DNA from: CAIVVT01 sp963823095
GTDB lineage: Bacteria > Acidobacteriota > Terriglobia > Bryobacterales > Bryobacteraceae
Reading direction: 5' to 3'
DNA: 64,000 bases
Assembly (NCBI GenBank): GCA_963823095.1
Contig: CAWGKI010000018.1
Span: forward strand, 69,556-133,555
This document shows, piece after piece, positions 51,063-59,570 of this stretch (within the stretch, counting starts at the first letter, position 1; every line of letters starts with the position of its first letter). Made by a program: the position numbers and the translations under genes. Under the pieces are notes generated by a model. That model was not told the origin of the DNA. It made no database searches and saw nothing but the letters and a program-made list of their open reading frames with translations.

Positions 51063-53657
51063 TTGAAACGGAACCGGTTTACAGCACCTCTCTTCCTCCT
51101 GTTTGGCTCGACGCTGTTCGGACAGACAGCCGGCGATGCGCCATACCTGAACCCGGAATTATCGCCAGAGAAACGCGCCGCTGATCTCGTCTCCCGGATG
51201 ACGCTGGATGAGAAAGTTCTGCAAATGCAGAACAGCGCTCCGGCGATCCCGCGTCTCGGTGTCGGCGTCTTCAACTACTGGAACGAGGCGCTGCACGGCG
51301 TCGCTCAGGGGCGCGCCACGGTGTTCCCCGAGCCCATCGGGCTGGGAGCGAGCTTCGACTCCGCTCTGGTGCATCGTATCGCCGACGCCATCTCCACGGA
51401 AGCTCGAGCCAAGTATCATGAGGCGCAGCGCCGCCCGCCCGTGCCCGAAGTGCCGCCTGGCAACTCTCCCGGCCGCATTGCGTGGCTGACGTATTGGTCG
51501 CCGAACATCAACATCTTTCGAGATCCGCGATGGGGACGCGGCCAGGAAACGTACGGGGAAGATCCGCTGCTCACCAGCCGTATGGGCGTCGAGTTCGTGA
51601 AGGGCATGCAGGGCGACGATCCAAACTATTTGAAGGTGGTCGCCACGCCCAAGCACTACGCCGTCCACAGTGGCCCCGAGCCGCTGCGCCACGGCTTCGA
51701 CGCCAAGGTCAGCGAGCGCGATCTGGTGGAAACGTACCTGCCGGCGTTCAAGGCCGCCATCGTGGAAGCCAAGGCCGCTTCCATCATGTGCGTCTACAAC
51801 TCGATCAACGGAGTTCCGGGCTGTGCGAGCGCAGATCTCCTGCAAAAGCGCCTACGCGAGCAGTGGGGCTTCCACGGTTTCGTCGTGAGCGACTGCGGCG
51901 CGGTCGGCGACATCTACCGCGGTCACAAGTACGTCGCAACGCAAGGTGCGGCGGCCGTAGCGGCTGTCAAGGCGGGCACGGACCTGACCTGTGGCGGCGA
52001 GTATCGCAGCCTGCTCGACGAAGTCAAAGCTGGCACCATCACGGAAGCAGAGATTACGCGCTCGGCCGAGCGGGTGCTCCTGGCGCGATTCCGGCTGGGC
52101 CTGTTCGATCCGCCGGAACGCGTACCTTATTCGACGATTCCCTATTCGGAGAACGACTCCGCGGCGCATCGCGAATTGGCGCGCATCGCCGAACGCGAAG
52201 CGATTGTCCTGTTGAAAAACCAGGACGGCTTCCTTCCCCTGAAATCGTCCGTGGGCAAGATCGCGGTGGTCGGCCCCGCGGCGGATGATCCAATCGGCCT
52301 GCTGGGCAACTACAACGGCATCTCTTCGAAACAGGTGACGCCGCTCGAAGGAATCAAGAAGCAGTTCGCCTCGGCCGAGGTGCGGTATGCAATCGGCGCC
52401 ACTTACACAGCCACGACGCATGCGCTGGTGGATTCGAACGTGCTTGTTCCGCCGGATGGCAGGGGCGAGGGGCTGCAGGCCGAGTACTTCAACAACGCGG
52501 ATTTCCAGGGCGAGCCGGCGCTGCGCCGCGTGGAGCCGCGCATCTACTTCGACGCCAATATGGAGGACCCGGCCGTCGTTGCAGCCGTCGGCGGCAACAA
52601 GTACTCGATCCGTTGGTCCGGCACGCTGATTCCGCCGGCCTCGGGCGACTACGTGGTGTCCGCACGCACCGGCATGTGGAATCGAGAGGGCAAGATCAAG
52701 CTGTTCTTCGACGGCACGGAAGTGAACCGCGGCGGATCCGCCGGAGTTCGTCCCACCGGATTGGGCCCCGGACAGGGACAGGGATCGCGGCGCGGCGGCC
52801 CGCCGCCCATGCAATTGGAGGGCGGGCGCAAGTACGCCTTGCGGGTGGACTACACCCAGAACGGCGCGGGAGGCGGGGCCGAGTTGAACTGGATTCCACC
52901 GGCTTCGGCGATGCTGGCCGAAGCGGTGAAGGCGGCCCAGGAGTCCGACGTCACGTTGGTGTTCGTCGGCTTGAATGGGTCGCAAGAGGGTGAGGGTCAC
53001 GATCGCGGCGACATCGCCCTGCCCGAGCCGCAGGAAACTTTGGTGAAGGCAATGATCGCGACCCGCAAGCCCGTGGTCGTAGTTCTGACGAGCGGCAGTG
53101 CCGTGGCCGTCAACTCAGCCGAAGCTGGCGCGAAAGCCGTGCTGGCGGTGTGGTACGGCGGCGAGGAGACCGGCTCGGCCATCGCCGAAACGCTCGCCGG
53201 CCTGAACAACCCGGCAGGCCGGCTTCCAGTGACCTTTTACAAAAGCATCGATCAGTTGCCGGACTTTACCGACTACGCAATGAAGGGCCGCACGTATCGT
53301 TACTTCAAAGGCGAACCGCTCTACCCTTTCGGACACGGCCTCAGCTATTCAACATTTGCGTACTCCGGTCTCCGCGTGAAGCGCACTGCGAGCGGCGCTG
53401 AAATCAACGTCACGGTCAGGAACACCTCCTCCCGCGAAGGCGACGAAGTGGTGCAACTCTACTTCGCGGGCGGCGCCGCCGCGGATGCTCCAGTGCGCAG
53501 CCTGCGCGGCTTTGAGCGCATCCACCTGCGCTCGGGTGAAAGCCGCCGGGTGAGGTTTACGGTTGCCTCCGAGAGCGTGCCGAAAAGCAAGGTGGAGATC
53601 AGCGTCGGCGGTGGTCAGCCTGTCGGGAATACGCCGCACATGAAGGGCTCGCTGTAG
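51063..53657 (+). CDS. Secreted GH3 beta-xylosidase/glucosidase with inserted PA14 domain
   Basis: The 864-residue protein starts at TTG 51063 (AGGAG 9 bases upstream; signal peptide FTAPLFLLFGSTLFG). The GH3 N-terminal barrel has RLGVGVFNYWNEALHGVA, FRDPRWGRGQETYGEDP, KHYAVHSGPE and nucleophile Asp277 in FVVSDCGAV; the NYWNEALHG pattern is that of the xylosidase subgroup. The C-terminal sandwich (EAIVLLKNQDGFLPL) is split by a PA14 domain (GLQAEYFNNADFQG, about 475-610) that carries a Gly/Arg/Pro-rich loop near residue 570. A fibronectin-III-like end closes the protein. It probably releases xylose or glucose from short oligosaccharides in the periplasm. It is 120 bases after the esterases and 22 before GH42. 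Confidence 0.9.
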   Translation: MKRNRFTAPLFLLFGSTLFGQTAGDAPYLNPELSPEKRAADLVSRMTLDEKVLQMQNSAPAIPRLGVGVFNYWNEALHGVAQGRATVFPEPIGLGASFDSALVHRIADAISTEARAKYHEAQRRPPVPEVPPGNSPGRIAWLTYWSPNINIFRDPRWGRGQETYGEDPLLTSRMGVEFVKGMQGDDPNYLKVVATPKHYAVHSGPEPLRHGFDAKVSERDLVETYLPAFKAAIVEAKAASIMCVYNSINGVPGCASADLLQKRLREQWGFHGFVVSDCGAVGDIYRGHKYVATQGAAAVAAVKAGTDLTCGGEYRSLLDEVKAGTITEAEITRSAERVLLARFRLGLFDPPERVPYSTIPYSENDSAAHRELARIAEREAIVLLKNQDGFLPLKSSVGKIAVVGPAADDPIGLLGNYNGISSKQVTPLEGIKKQFASAEVRYAIGATYTATTHALVDSNVLVPPDGRGEGLQAEYFNNADFQGEPALRRVEPRIYFDANMEDPAVVAAVGGNKYSIRWSGTLIPPASGDYVVSARTGMWNREGKIKLFFDGTEVNRGGSAGVRPTGLGPGQGQGSRRGGPPPMQLEGGRKYALRVDYTQNGAGGGAELNWIPPASAMLAEAVKAAQESDVTLVFVGLNGSQEGEGHDRGDIALPEPQETLVKAMIATRKPVVVVLTSGSAVAVNSAEAGAKAVLAVWYGGEETGSAIAETLAGLNNPAGRLPVTFYKSIDQLPDFTDYAMKGRTYRYFKGEPLYPFGHGLSYSTFAYSGLRVKRTASGAEINVTVRNTSSREGDEVVQLYFAGGAAADAPVRSLRGFERIHLRSGESRRVRFTVASESVPKSKVEISVGGGQPVGNTPHMKGSL

Positions 53658-53679
53658 CGAGGATCGTTGTAGGTACATC

Positions 53680-55728
53680 ATGTTGCCAAAATACTTCTTG
53701 AGCTATCTCGTCGTTCTGCTGACCTGGAGTCTGACTTCGGCCGCCCAGGATCGTCCGCCGCATCCATCCTGGCCCGGCCCTGGACAGCTTTTTGTGGGCA
53801 CATGCTATCAGCCGGTCGACCGCTCGCCCGAGCAGATCGACTCGGACATCGCTGTCATGAAACATGCCGGATTCAACGTCGTCCGCATGGGCGACCTGAG
53901 CTGGGATTCCTTCGAGCCCGCGCCGGGCAAGTTTACCTTCGAGTGGTTCGACCGCATCATGGACAAGATGCAGGCGAGCGGCATCCGGGTCATCGTCGAC
54001 ATTCCGGGCTCCCCGGCCCCGATCTGGCTGCATCGCGCCCACCCGGGCGTGGACATCGTCAACGAACACGGCGCGCGCGTGCCACCCGCCGAGCGCTATA
54101 TGGACAACATCAGCGATCCGGACTACGTCCGTGAAGCGGGTCTCCTCGCCGACGCCATCACGAAGCGCTATGCCCACCATCCCGCGCTCATCGCCATCGG
54201 CTACGACAACGAGATCGGAAACGGCTTCATGTCCTACTCGGAGCCCGACCGGCAGCGCTTCATTGCCTGGCTCAAGACGAAGTATGGAACGCTCGAGAAT
54301 CTCAACAAAGCCTGGGCCACGCAGCGTTGGTCGCGCCGTTTGAGCAGCTTCGACGACGTCGACCTGCCGCTTGCGAGCGGCCCCGGACCGGCCGAGCGCT
54401 ACCTCGACCTCCACCACTATTGGTCCGACGTGACCGTGGAGCGGCTCCGCGAACTCGACGCAATCCGGCAGCGCAACATGCCTGCCATCCCGTCAATCTC
54501 GAATCTCTGGGATACCGCGGAGCGGCGAGGCTTCGACTATCTCAGCACCTACAAGTCATACGTGTCCTTTGGCGCTGAAGGCTTCTATCCAGGCGACCCG
54601 ATTGGCGGCACGCTGGGTGCGCTGACGGTGAAGGGCGATCTGGAGACCCCCATCTGGTTCAACGAGTTCACCGCTGGCGGCGGGGGTTTTTACGGAGCGC
54701 GCGGCCGAAGCCGGATGTACGCCTATGTGGCGCTGTTGATCGGCGCGCAGGCCGCCCTCGCGTGGACCTTCAATAGCCATCTCGGTGGTGAGGAGCAGGC
54801 TCTGTTCGGGCTTATCGATCACGACGGTACGCCGTCCTGGAAGGTCGACGAATTTACCCGGATCGCTTCGGAGTTCAAGCAGCTCTCGAAACTCGGGTTT
54901 CCGCGCTATCCCCACCCCGAAGTAGCCATCGCCTATTCGTTCGACTCCTTCATCGCTTCGCACCCCAACGGGCCCTCCAGCACGACCCGTCAGTACTTCA
55001 AATCTCCCTACACCAAGCAGGTTGAGGATGCGTTTGCGCCCCTGTTTCGCGCGAACATGGACGTCGCCGTCATCAACGTCGCCAATCACGATCTTTCGCG
55101 CTACAAGCTCGTCATCGTGCCGGCCGATTACTTGATGGACGCCGCGAGCGCAAAGGCTCTACGCAACTACGTGAGCCTCGGTGGCACGGTGCTGATGACG
55201 GCTTTTTCCGCCAAAGTCGATGAGCACGCCCAGTGGTTCGACACGCCGCTGCCAGGGCGCCTGAGCGACGTCTTCGGACTGAAGACCAACGAGTTTTATG
55301 AAGCGGACTCGTCCTTGACCTTCGATCTCGATGGCGCATCCATCGACAGCGGCTTGCGCTACTACGAAGTGCTCGAGCCTTCAACGGCCAAGGTCCTGGC
55401 GCGATTCGCCAATACGCCCGAGCATTCTCCGGCTCTCACGCTCAACAGGTTCGGCCAGGGCAACGCGCTCTACCTGGCGACCGAGTCGAAGGCGTCGGTA
55501 ATGGGGCCAGTCCTGAACTCCATCTACAAGATCGCGGGCCTGCAACCCGGTCCGAGGACCCCAGAGGGAGTATACGCGCGAATTGTGGATGGGCGGACGC
55601 TCTACGTGAACACGACGCAGCGCGAGCAGAGGATTCCCATCGATGGCCGGCGAAGAGGGATGATCAGTGATCGCGTCTACGATGGAGCCGTAATCCTGGG
55701 TCCGCAAGATGCCGATCTGGTACCCTGA
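53680..55728 (+). CDS. Secreted GH42 beta-galactosidase
   Basis: The 682-residue protein has a signal peptide (YLVVLLTWSLTSAA) and the GH42 plan. The barrel opens with GTCYQPVDRSPEQIDSDIAV and NVVRMGDLSWDSFEPAPG. The acid/base Glu178 is in IGYDNEIG and the nucleophile Glu329 in PIWFNEFTAGGG. A trimerisation/glutamine amidotransferase-like middle domain (FRANMDVAVINVANHDLSRY, VPADYLMD) and a short sandwich end follow. GH42 enzymes remove beta-galactose or alpha-L-arabinopyranose from plant glycans. It starts 22 bases after the GH3 gene and closes the compact operon. Directly after its stop begins a truncated ORF6N gene. Confidence 0.9.
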   Translation: MLPKYFLSYLVVLLTWSLTSAAQDRPPHPSWPGPGQLFVGTCYQPVDRSPEQIDSDIAVMKHAGFNVVRMGDLSWDSFEPAPGKFTFEWFDRIMDKMQASGIRVIVDIPGSPAPIWLHRAHPGVDIVNEHGARVPPAERYMDNISDPDYVREAGLLADAITKRYAHHPALIAIGYDNEIGNGFMSYSEPDRQRFIAWLKTKYGTLENLNKAWATQRWSRRLSSFDDVDLPLASGPGPAERYLDLHHYWSDVTVERLRELDAIRQRNMPAIPSISNLWDTAERRGFDYLSTYKSYVSFGAEGFYPGDPIGGTLGALTVKGDLETPIWFNEFTAGGGGFYGARGRSRMYAYVALLIGAQAALAWTFNSHLGGEEQALFGLIDHDGTPSWKVDEFTRIASEFKQLSKLGFPRYPHPEVAIAYSFDSFIASHPNGPSSTTRQYFKSPYTKQVEDAFAPLFRANMDVAVINVANHDLSRYKLVIVPADYLMDAASAKALRNYVSLGGTVLMTAFSAKVDEHAQWFDTPLPGRLSDVFGLKTNEFYEADSSLTFDLDGASIDSGLRYYEVLEPSTAKVLARFANTPEHSPALTLNRFGQGNALYLATESKASVMGPVLNSIYKIAGLQPGPRTPEGVYARIVDGRTLYVNTTQREQRIPIDGRRRGMISDRVYDGAVILGPQDADLVP

Positions 55729-55734
55729 TCAATC

Positions 55735-56115
55735 CGCTCACGGATTCCGGAGGACTTCATGCTTCAGTTGAACGCGGATGAGTTCCGCCACTTGAAATCA
55801 CAGATTGTGACTTCAAGTTGGGGCGGAATCCGCCGGGCGGCACCCTACGCTTTCACCGAGCAAGGAGTTGCGATGTTGTCCAGCGTTCTCAATAGCAAGC
55901 GCGCCATCTTGGTGAACATCGCCATCATCCGAGCCTTCGTGCGGTTGCGGGAGATTCTGGCGGGCCATCAGGAACTCGCGCAGCGCTTTAAGGAGCTGGA
56001 GGAGCAGGTCGGCCAGAACACCGCCGATATCGAAACCGTGTCGCGCATCATTCAGCAGCTCCTGGGACCACCTCCAGAGACACCCAAGAAACCGATCGGC
56101 TTTCAGACGGAGTAG
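55735..56115 (+). pseudogene. ORF6N-domain protein lacking its N-terminus
   Basis: RIPEDFMLQLNADEFRHLKS, then QIVTSS, YAFTEQGVAMLSSVLNS and VNIAIIRAFVRLREIL are the second half of an ORF6N DNA-binding domain (usually RFPxDFMFQL), followed by a coiled-coil tail. Homology begins within 10 bases of the GH42 stop, in the same frame, and the first 50 or so residues of the domain are absent. An ATG at 55759 could still give a 118-residue product. ORF6N proteins are phage- or toxin-linked, so the presence of one inside a glycosidase locus points to a recombination scar. Confidence 0.6.
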
Positions 56116-56210
56116 GAGCAAGGGGCGCACCCAGCCGAGAACCTCCGTTAAGCAGATGAGGCTCCGAGCGGGTTGTCTCCCGCGACAACGGAAGAGCTCT
56201 GAAGGACAAG

Positions 56211-57794
56211 ATGACACCATGGTGTAAAGGAAAACAGACTGTGAAGCAATCGAAGCTCCTGTTGCTGGCCATGACAACATGGAGCATCTTCCCTACTGCG
56301 CGAGCGGAGTCGACGGATTCCTGCGCGGATATTGCGACTCTCAAAATCGGCGGAGTCGAGATTACAAAGGCCGTGCCTGCTCTTTTTGGAACCACGCTTC
56401 CGCCTCCCTATCCCGGCGCTCCGAACACGGGTCCGTTACCCGCGCATTGTCGAGTCGACGGCGTCATCCATCGCCGCAAGGGGGCCGACGGTGAGGAGTT
56501 CGGGATTGGGTTTGCGCTGGCGCTTCCGGAAAAGGCAGCCTGGAACGGCGATTTCATGATGCAGGGCGGAGGCGGAGGCAACGGCGTAGTCGCCTATCCG
56601 ATTGGAGCCTCGTATTCCGGTGAGAAGCCAGCCCTCGTGCGCGGATTCGCGGTGGCCAGCACGGACACGGGACACAAGGCAAAGAATGGCGCCTTCGACT
56701 TCTCCTTCATGCGCGATCAGCAGGCGTATCTGGATTTTGCCTACCAGGCCAATGCCGAGGTCGCTGGAGTGGCCAAGCAGATCATCGCGCACTACTACGC
56801 GAAGCCAGCCTCGTACTCCTATTTCGTCGGTTGCTCGACGGGCGGACGCGAAGGGATGATTCTCTCGCAGCGCTATCCCACGGTATTCAACGGCATCGTT
56901 TCCGGCGACCCCGCAATGCGCACAGGGCTGTCGAACCTGGCGATCGGCAAGTGGATTCCAATTGCCTACAACCAGGCCGCCCCTAAGGACGAATCGGGCA
57001 AGCCGCAGACCGACAAGTTGCTCTCCACAAGCGAGCGCAAGCTGTTTATGGACGCGCTGATGAAGACGTGCGATGCGCGAGACGGCGTGGCGGATGGGAT
57101 GATCTTCGATCCCCTCGGCTGCGATTTCGATCCCGCGGTGCTGGCCTGCCAAGCCGGCCAGAGCGAAGGATGCATCGCTCCCGAGAAGATCGCGGCTATC
57201 AAGAAGGCGTTTGCAGGACCGAAGAACGCTTACGGAACACAGGTCTATCCGGGCTTTCTTTACGACGCGGGCATCGCGACGACGGGCTTTGTGTCCGGGC
57301 TTCTGGCGATGGGCCGAAACGGGATCTTCGGCCCGTATCCAACGGCGACCGAGATCGACGTCGACAACGAGGCGCTGCACGCCAGCGATCCGCTGGTGGA
57401 GCCGGCATCGACCAACCTCTCCACATTCTCAGCCAGTGGCGGCAAGATACTCTTCTTCCACGGTGACAGCGATCCGTGGTTCTCGCCCCTCGATACGCTC
57501 CAGTACTACAAATCGTTGGCTGCGGCCAACGGCGGCGCCGGCAAGGTGGCCGAGTGGAGCCGGATGTTCCTGGTGCCGGGAATGGGGCACTGCGGCGGCG
57601 GTCCTGCGCTCGACCGTTTCGACATGTTGAGCGCGGTGGTGAACTGGGTCGAAAAGGGAATATCGCCGGACGAGGTGATCGCGACGGGGCAAGCGTTCAA
57701 AGGCCGGAGCCGTCCGCTGTGCGCATATCCTAAACACGCCCAATACGTGGGGAGCGGCGACAGCGAGGACGCGCGGAGCTTTCGATGTCAGTGA
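56211..57794 (+). CDS. Secreted tannase/feruloyl esterase family protein
   Basis: The 527-residue protein has a signal peptide (LLLLAMTTWSIFPTARA). GAAGGA precedes ATG 56211, and a GTG at 56241 with AAAGGA is an alternative start. The alpha/beta-hydrolase of the tannase family (PF07519) shows NGDFMMQGGGGGNG, Ser209 in GCSTGGREGM, DARDGVADGMIFDPLGCDFD, HGDSDPWF (Asp) and His460 in PGMGHCGGG. The Cys next to the Ser (C208) and the Cys after the His form the disulfide that ties the catalytic site in this family. Family members split feruloyl, galloyl or similar esters, matching the CE1 esterases of the operon. The calcium-binding lid is present in outline. Confidence 0.9.
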   Translation: MTPWCKGKQTVKQSKLLLLAMTTWSIFPTARAESTDSCADIATLKIGGVEITKAVPALFGTTLPPPYPGAPNTGPLPAHCRVDGVIHRRKGADGEEFGIGFALALPEKAAWNGDFMMQGGGGGNGVVAYPIGASYSGEKPALVRGFAVASTDTGHKAKNGAFDFSFMRDQQAYLDFAYQANAEVAGVAKQIIAHYYAKPASYSYFVGCSTGGREGMILSQRYPTVFNGIVSGDPAMRTGLSNLAIGKWIPIAYNQAAPKDESGKPQTDKLLSTSERKLFMDALMKTCDARDGVADGMIFDPLGCDFDPAVLACQAGQSEGCIAPEKIAAIKKAFAGPKNAYGTQVYPGFLYDAGIATTGFVSGLLAMGRNGIFGPYPTATEIDVDNEALHASDPLVEPASTNLSTFSASGGKILFFHGDSDPWFSPLDTLQYYKSLAAANGGAGKVAEWSRMFLVPGMGHCGGGPALDRFDMLSAVVNWVEKGISPDEVIATGQAFKGRSRPLCAYPKHAQYVGSGDSEDARSFRCQ

Positions 57795-57918
57795 GGCCGC
57801 GGCTCCAGGGGCGAGGCGTTCACCGATGATTCCGAATACATCATGTCGTTACGATTGCCGCTGCGAGAAGGCTCGCTTTCATCTCGCCGGCAACATTCTC
57901 TAAAGAAAGTGTAGGCCC

Positions 57919-58905
57919 ATGGCCAGTTCAATTATTCGGCAACATTCAGTCTTTGCTATCGCTATCTGTGTGGCTGCATCAGCCTTTCCTCTTAAGGCTC
58001 AATCGCAACCGGCTCCGTCCCGAACCATTGTCGTGAATCTCAAGGACTCGACCGGGCCGGTGGATCGCTTCTTCGATCTGTCGGTCGGGTCCGATTATCC
58101 CGGAACGCTGATTCGCGATGACAGCCAGGCGCAACTCAAGCTCGCTGCCGATGAACTCGGCTTTCGCTATATCCGCTTCCACGCGATCTTTCACGACGTG
58201 CTGGGAACAGTGCGAGTCGAAGACGGGAAGACCGTCTACAACTGGTCGAAGATCGACCAGCTCTATGACGATTTGCTGGCCCGGCACATCAGGCCGTTCG
58301 TCGAACTCGGTTTCACGCCGAAGGCGCTTGCCACGTCCAAGAACAGCATCTTCTATTGGAACGGCAACACATCGCACCCGAAGCCGGAAGGTTGGCGCGA
58401 CCTCGTCGATGCTTTCATCCGGCACATCGAAGAGCGCTACGGAAGAGACGAGGTGCGCACTTGGTTCTTCGAAGTGTGGAACGAGCCCAACCTCTCCGGC
58501 TTCTGGGAGGGTGGCGATCAGAAGGCATACTTCGAGCTCTACGATCTGACTGCGAAGACGATCAAGTCCATCGATCCTGCGTTGCGAGTCGGGGGGCCGA
58601 GCACTGCCGGAGCGGCATGGGTTCCCGAGTTTCTGGCGCACGTGAAGCAGAGCGGCGCTGCTGTCGACTTCGTGACAACGCACACCTACGGCGTTCAAGG
58701 AGGATTTCTCGATGAAAACGGGAAAGTCCGATACAAAACTCATCCGCATCTCCCGACGCGATCATCGGAGACGTGCGACGCGTTCGCGAGCAGATTTCGG
58801 CTTCGCCGTTTCCGGGGCTTCCGCTGTACTTTACCGAGTGGAGCACAAGTTATACGCCGCGCGACTCGGTGCACGATTCCTACATCAGTGCGCCCTACAT
58901 CCTGA
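57919..58905 (+). CDS. Secreted GH39 beta-xylosidase-like protein, part 1 (frameshifted gene)
   Basis: A signal peptide (FAIAICVAASAFPLKA) is followed by the GH39 TIM barrel: RYIRFHAIFHDVLGTVRV, IRPFVELGFTPKALATS and the acid/base Glu189 in FFEVWNEPNLSGFWEGG, then FVTTHTYGVQGGFLDENG. The genuine frame ends near 58745; the last 50 residues are junk. The barrel continues at 58773 in the next frame (one base missing). GH39 enzymes release xylose from xylo-oligosaccharides, in keeping with the locus. Confidence 0.8.
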   Translation: MASSIIRQHSVFAIAICVAASAFPLKAQSQPAPSRTIVVNLKDSTGPVDRFFDLSVGSDYPGTLIRDDSQAQLKLAADELGFRYIRFHAIFHDVLGTVRVEDGKTVYNWSKIDQLYDDLLARHIRPFVELGFTPKALATSKNSIFYWNGNTSHPKPEGWRDLVDAFIRHIEERYGRDEVRTWFFEVWNEPNLSGFWEGGDQKAYFELYDLTAKTIKSIDPALRVGGPSTAGAAWVPEFLAHVKQSGAAVDFVTTHTYGVQGGFLDENGKVRYKTHPHLPTRSSETCDAFASRFRLRRFRGFRCTLPSGAQVIRRATRCTIPTSVRPTS

Positions 58906-59186
58906 CCAAGCTCAAAGCCAGCCAGGGATTGGTGCAGGGCATGAGCTACTGGACCTATACCGATCTGTTCGAGGAACCCGGACCTCCGACGGCGCCGTTT
59001 CAAGGAGGATTCGGCCTCCTGAACCCGCAAGGCATTCGCAAGCCGGCGTTCTTCGCTTACAAGTATCTTCACGCGCTTCAAGGCGAGAGCCTCAGGACGA
59101 GCGATCCGCAGGCGATGGCTGGCGACGAAGGACGGAAACGTCGCGGCTGTGATCTGGGACTTCGAACAGCCGGAGTCAGAAGGTGA
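58773..59186 (+). CDS. GH39 beta-xylosidase-like protein, part 2
   Basis: The authentic frame begins about 58750 (PDAIIGDVRRVREQI). It carries the nucleophile in LYFTEWSTSYTPRDSVHDSY and the GH39 blocks YILTKLKASQGLVQGMSYWTY and FGLLNPQGIRKPAFFAYKY (quoted in parts). Near 59118 an extra base shifts the frame: the gene continues ATKDGNVAAVIWDFEQPE in frame 59149, and the rest of this segment is junk. With both catalytic Glu residues kept in separate frames, only a repaired gene would be active. Confidence 0.65.
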   Translation: MRRVREQISASPFPGLPLYFTEWSTSYTPRDSVHDSYISAPYILTKLKASQGLVQGMSYWTYTDLFEEPGPPTAPFQGGFGLLNPQGIRKPAFFAYKYLHALQGESLRTSDPQAMAGDEGRKRRGCDLGLRTAGVRR

Positions 59187-59521
59187 GCAACCGGTCTTTC
59201 TATACAAAGCTGATCCCCGCGCACGCCGCGGCGCCCGTGCAGTTGCAGGTAACGCATCTGGCTCCAAATGCCGCCTACCGCCTGGAAGTGCATCGCACCG
59301 GGTATCACGCCAACGATGCTTATTCGGCATATATCGAGATGGGCTCTCCCAAGGAACTGACCGCGGCCCAAATTGCGCGGCTGAATGAGCTGACACGGGA
59401 TCTGCCGGAGACGGACAAAGTGGTACGAAGCGGACCCACGGGCAAGATCGAGTTGACCGTGCCGATGAATAGCAATGACATCGTACTCGTCAAGCTGACG
59501 CGCAATCGGGCAAGCAAGTGA
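59183..59521 (+). CDS. GH39 beta-xylosidase-like protein, part 3 (C-terminal sandwich)
   Basis: After a third shift (extra base near 59183) the frame reads SFYTKLIPAHAAAPVQLQVT, APNAAYRLEVHRTGYHANDAY and the accessory beta-sandwich end MNSNDIVLVKLTRN. Such a C-terminal sandwich packs on the GH39 barrel. The ATG or GTG here is internal. Joined over the three shifts, the gene runs 57919-59521 and would encode about 534 residues, a typical size. Confidence 0.6.
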   Translation: MSNRSFYTKLIPAHAAAPVQLQVTHLAPNAAYRLEVHRTGYHANDAYSAYIEMGSPKELTAAQIARLNELTRDLPETDKVVRSGPTGKIELTVPMNSNDIVLVKLTRNRASK

Positions 59522-59559
59522 GCTATCGGGAAGCCGACCAGTTACTTGGGAAGGAATCC

Positions 59560-59570
59560 ATGAGTAAAAA
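59560..59570 (+). pseudogene. Start of a gene cut off by the IS6 element
   Basis: AAGGAA at 59551-59556 stands a few bases before ATG-AGT-AAA-AA, and the IS6 left end begins at 59571. The rest of this gene is not found on the other side of the IS, so all but its first four codons was lost. Confidence 0.45.

Noticed and set aside
48851..53000. Several 300-380-codon antisense frames opposite the esterase and GH3 genes
   Set aside because: They are Arg/His-rich shadow frames with no ribosome sites or families; the sense frames hold catalytic motifs.
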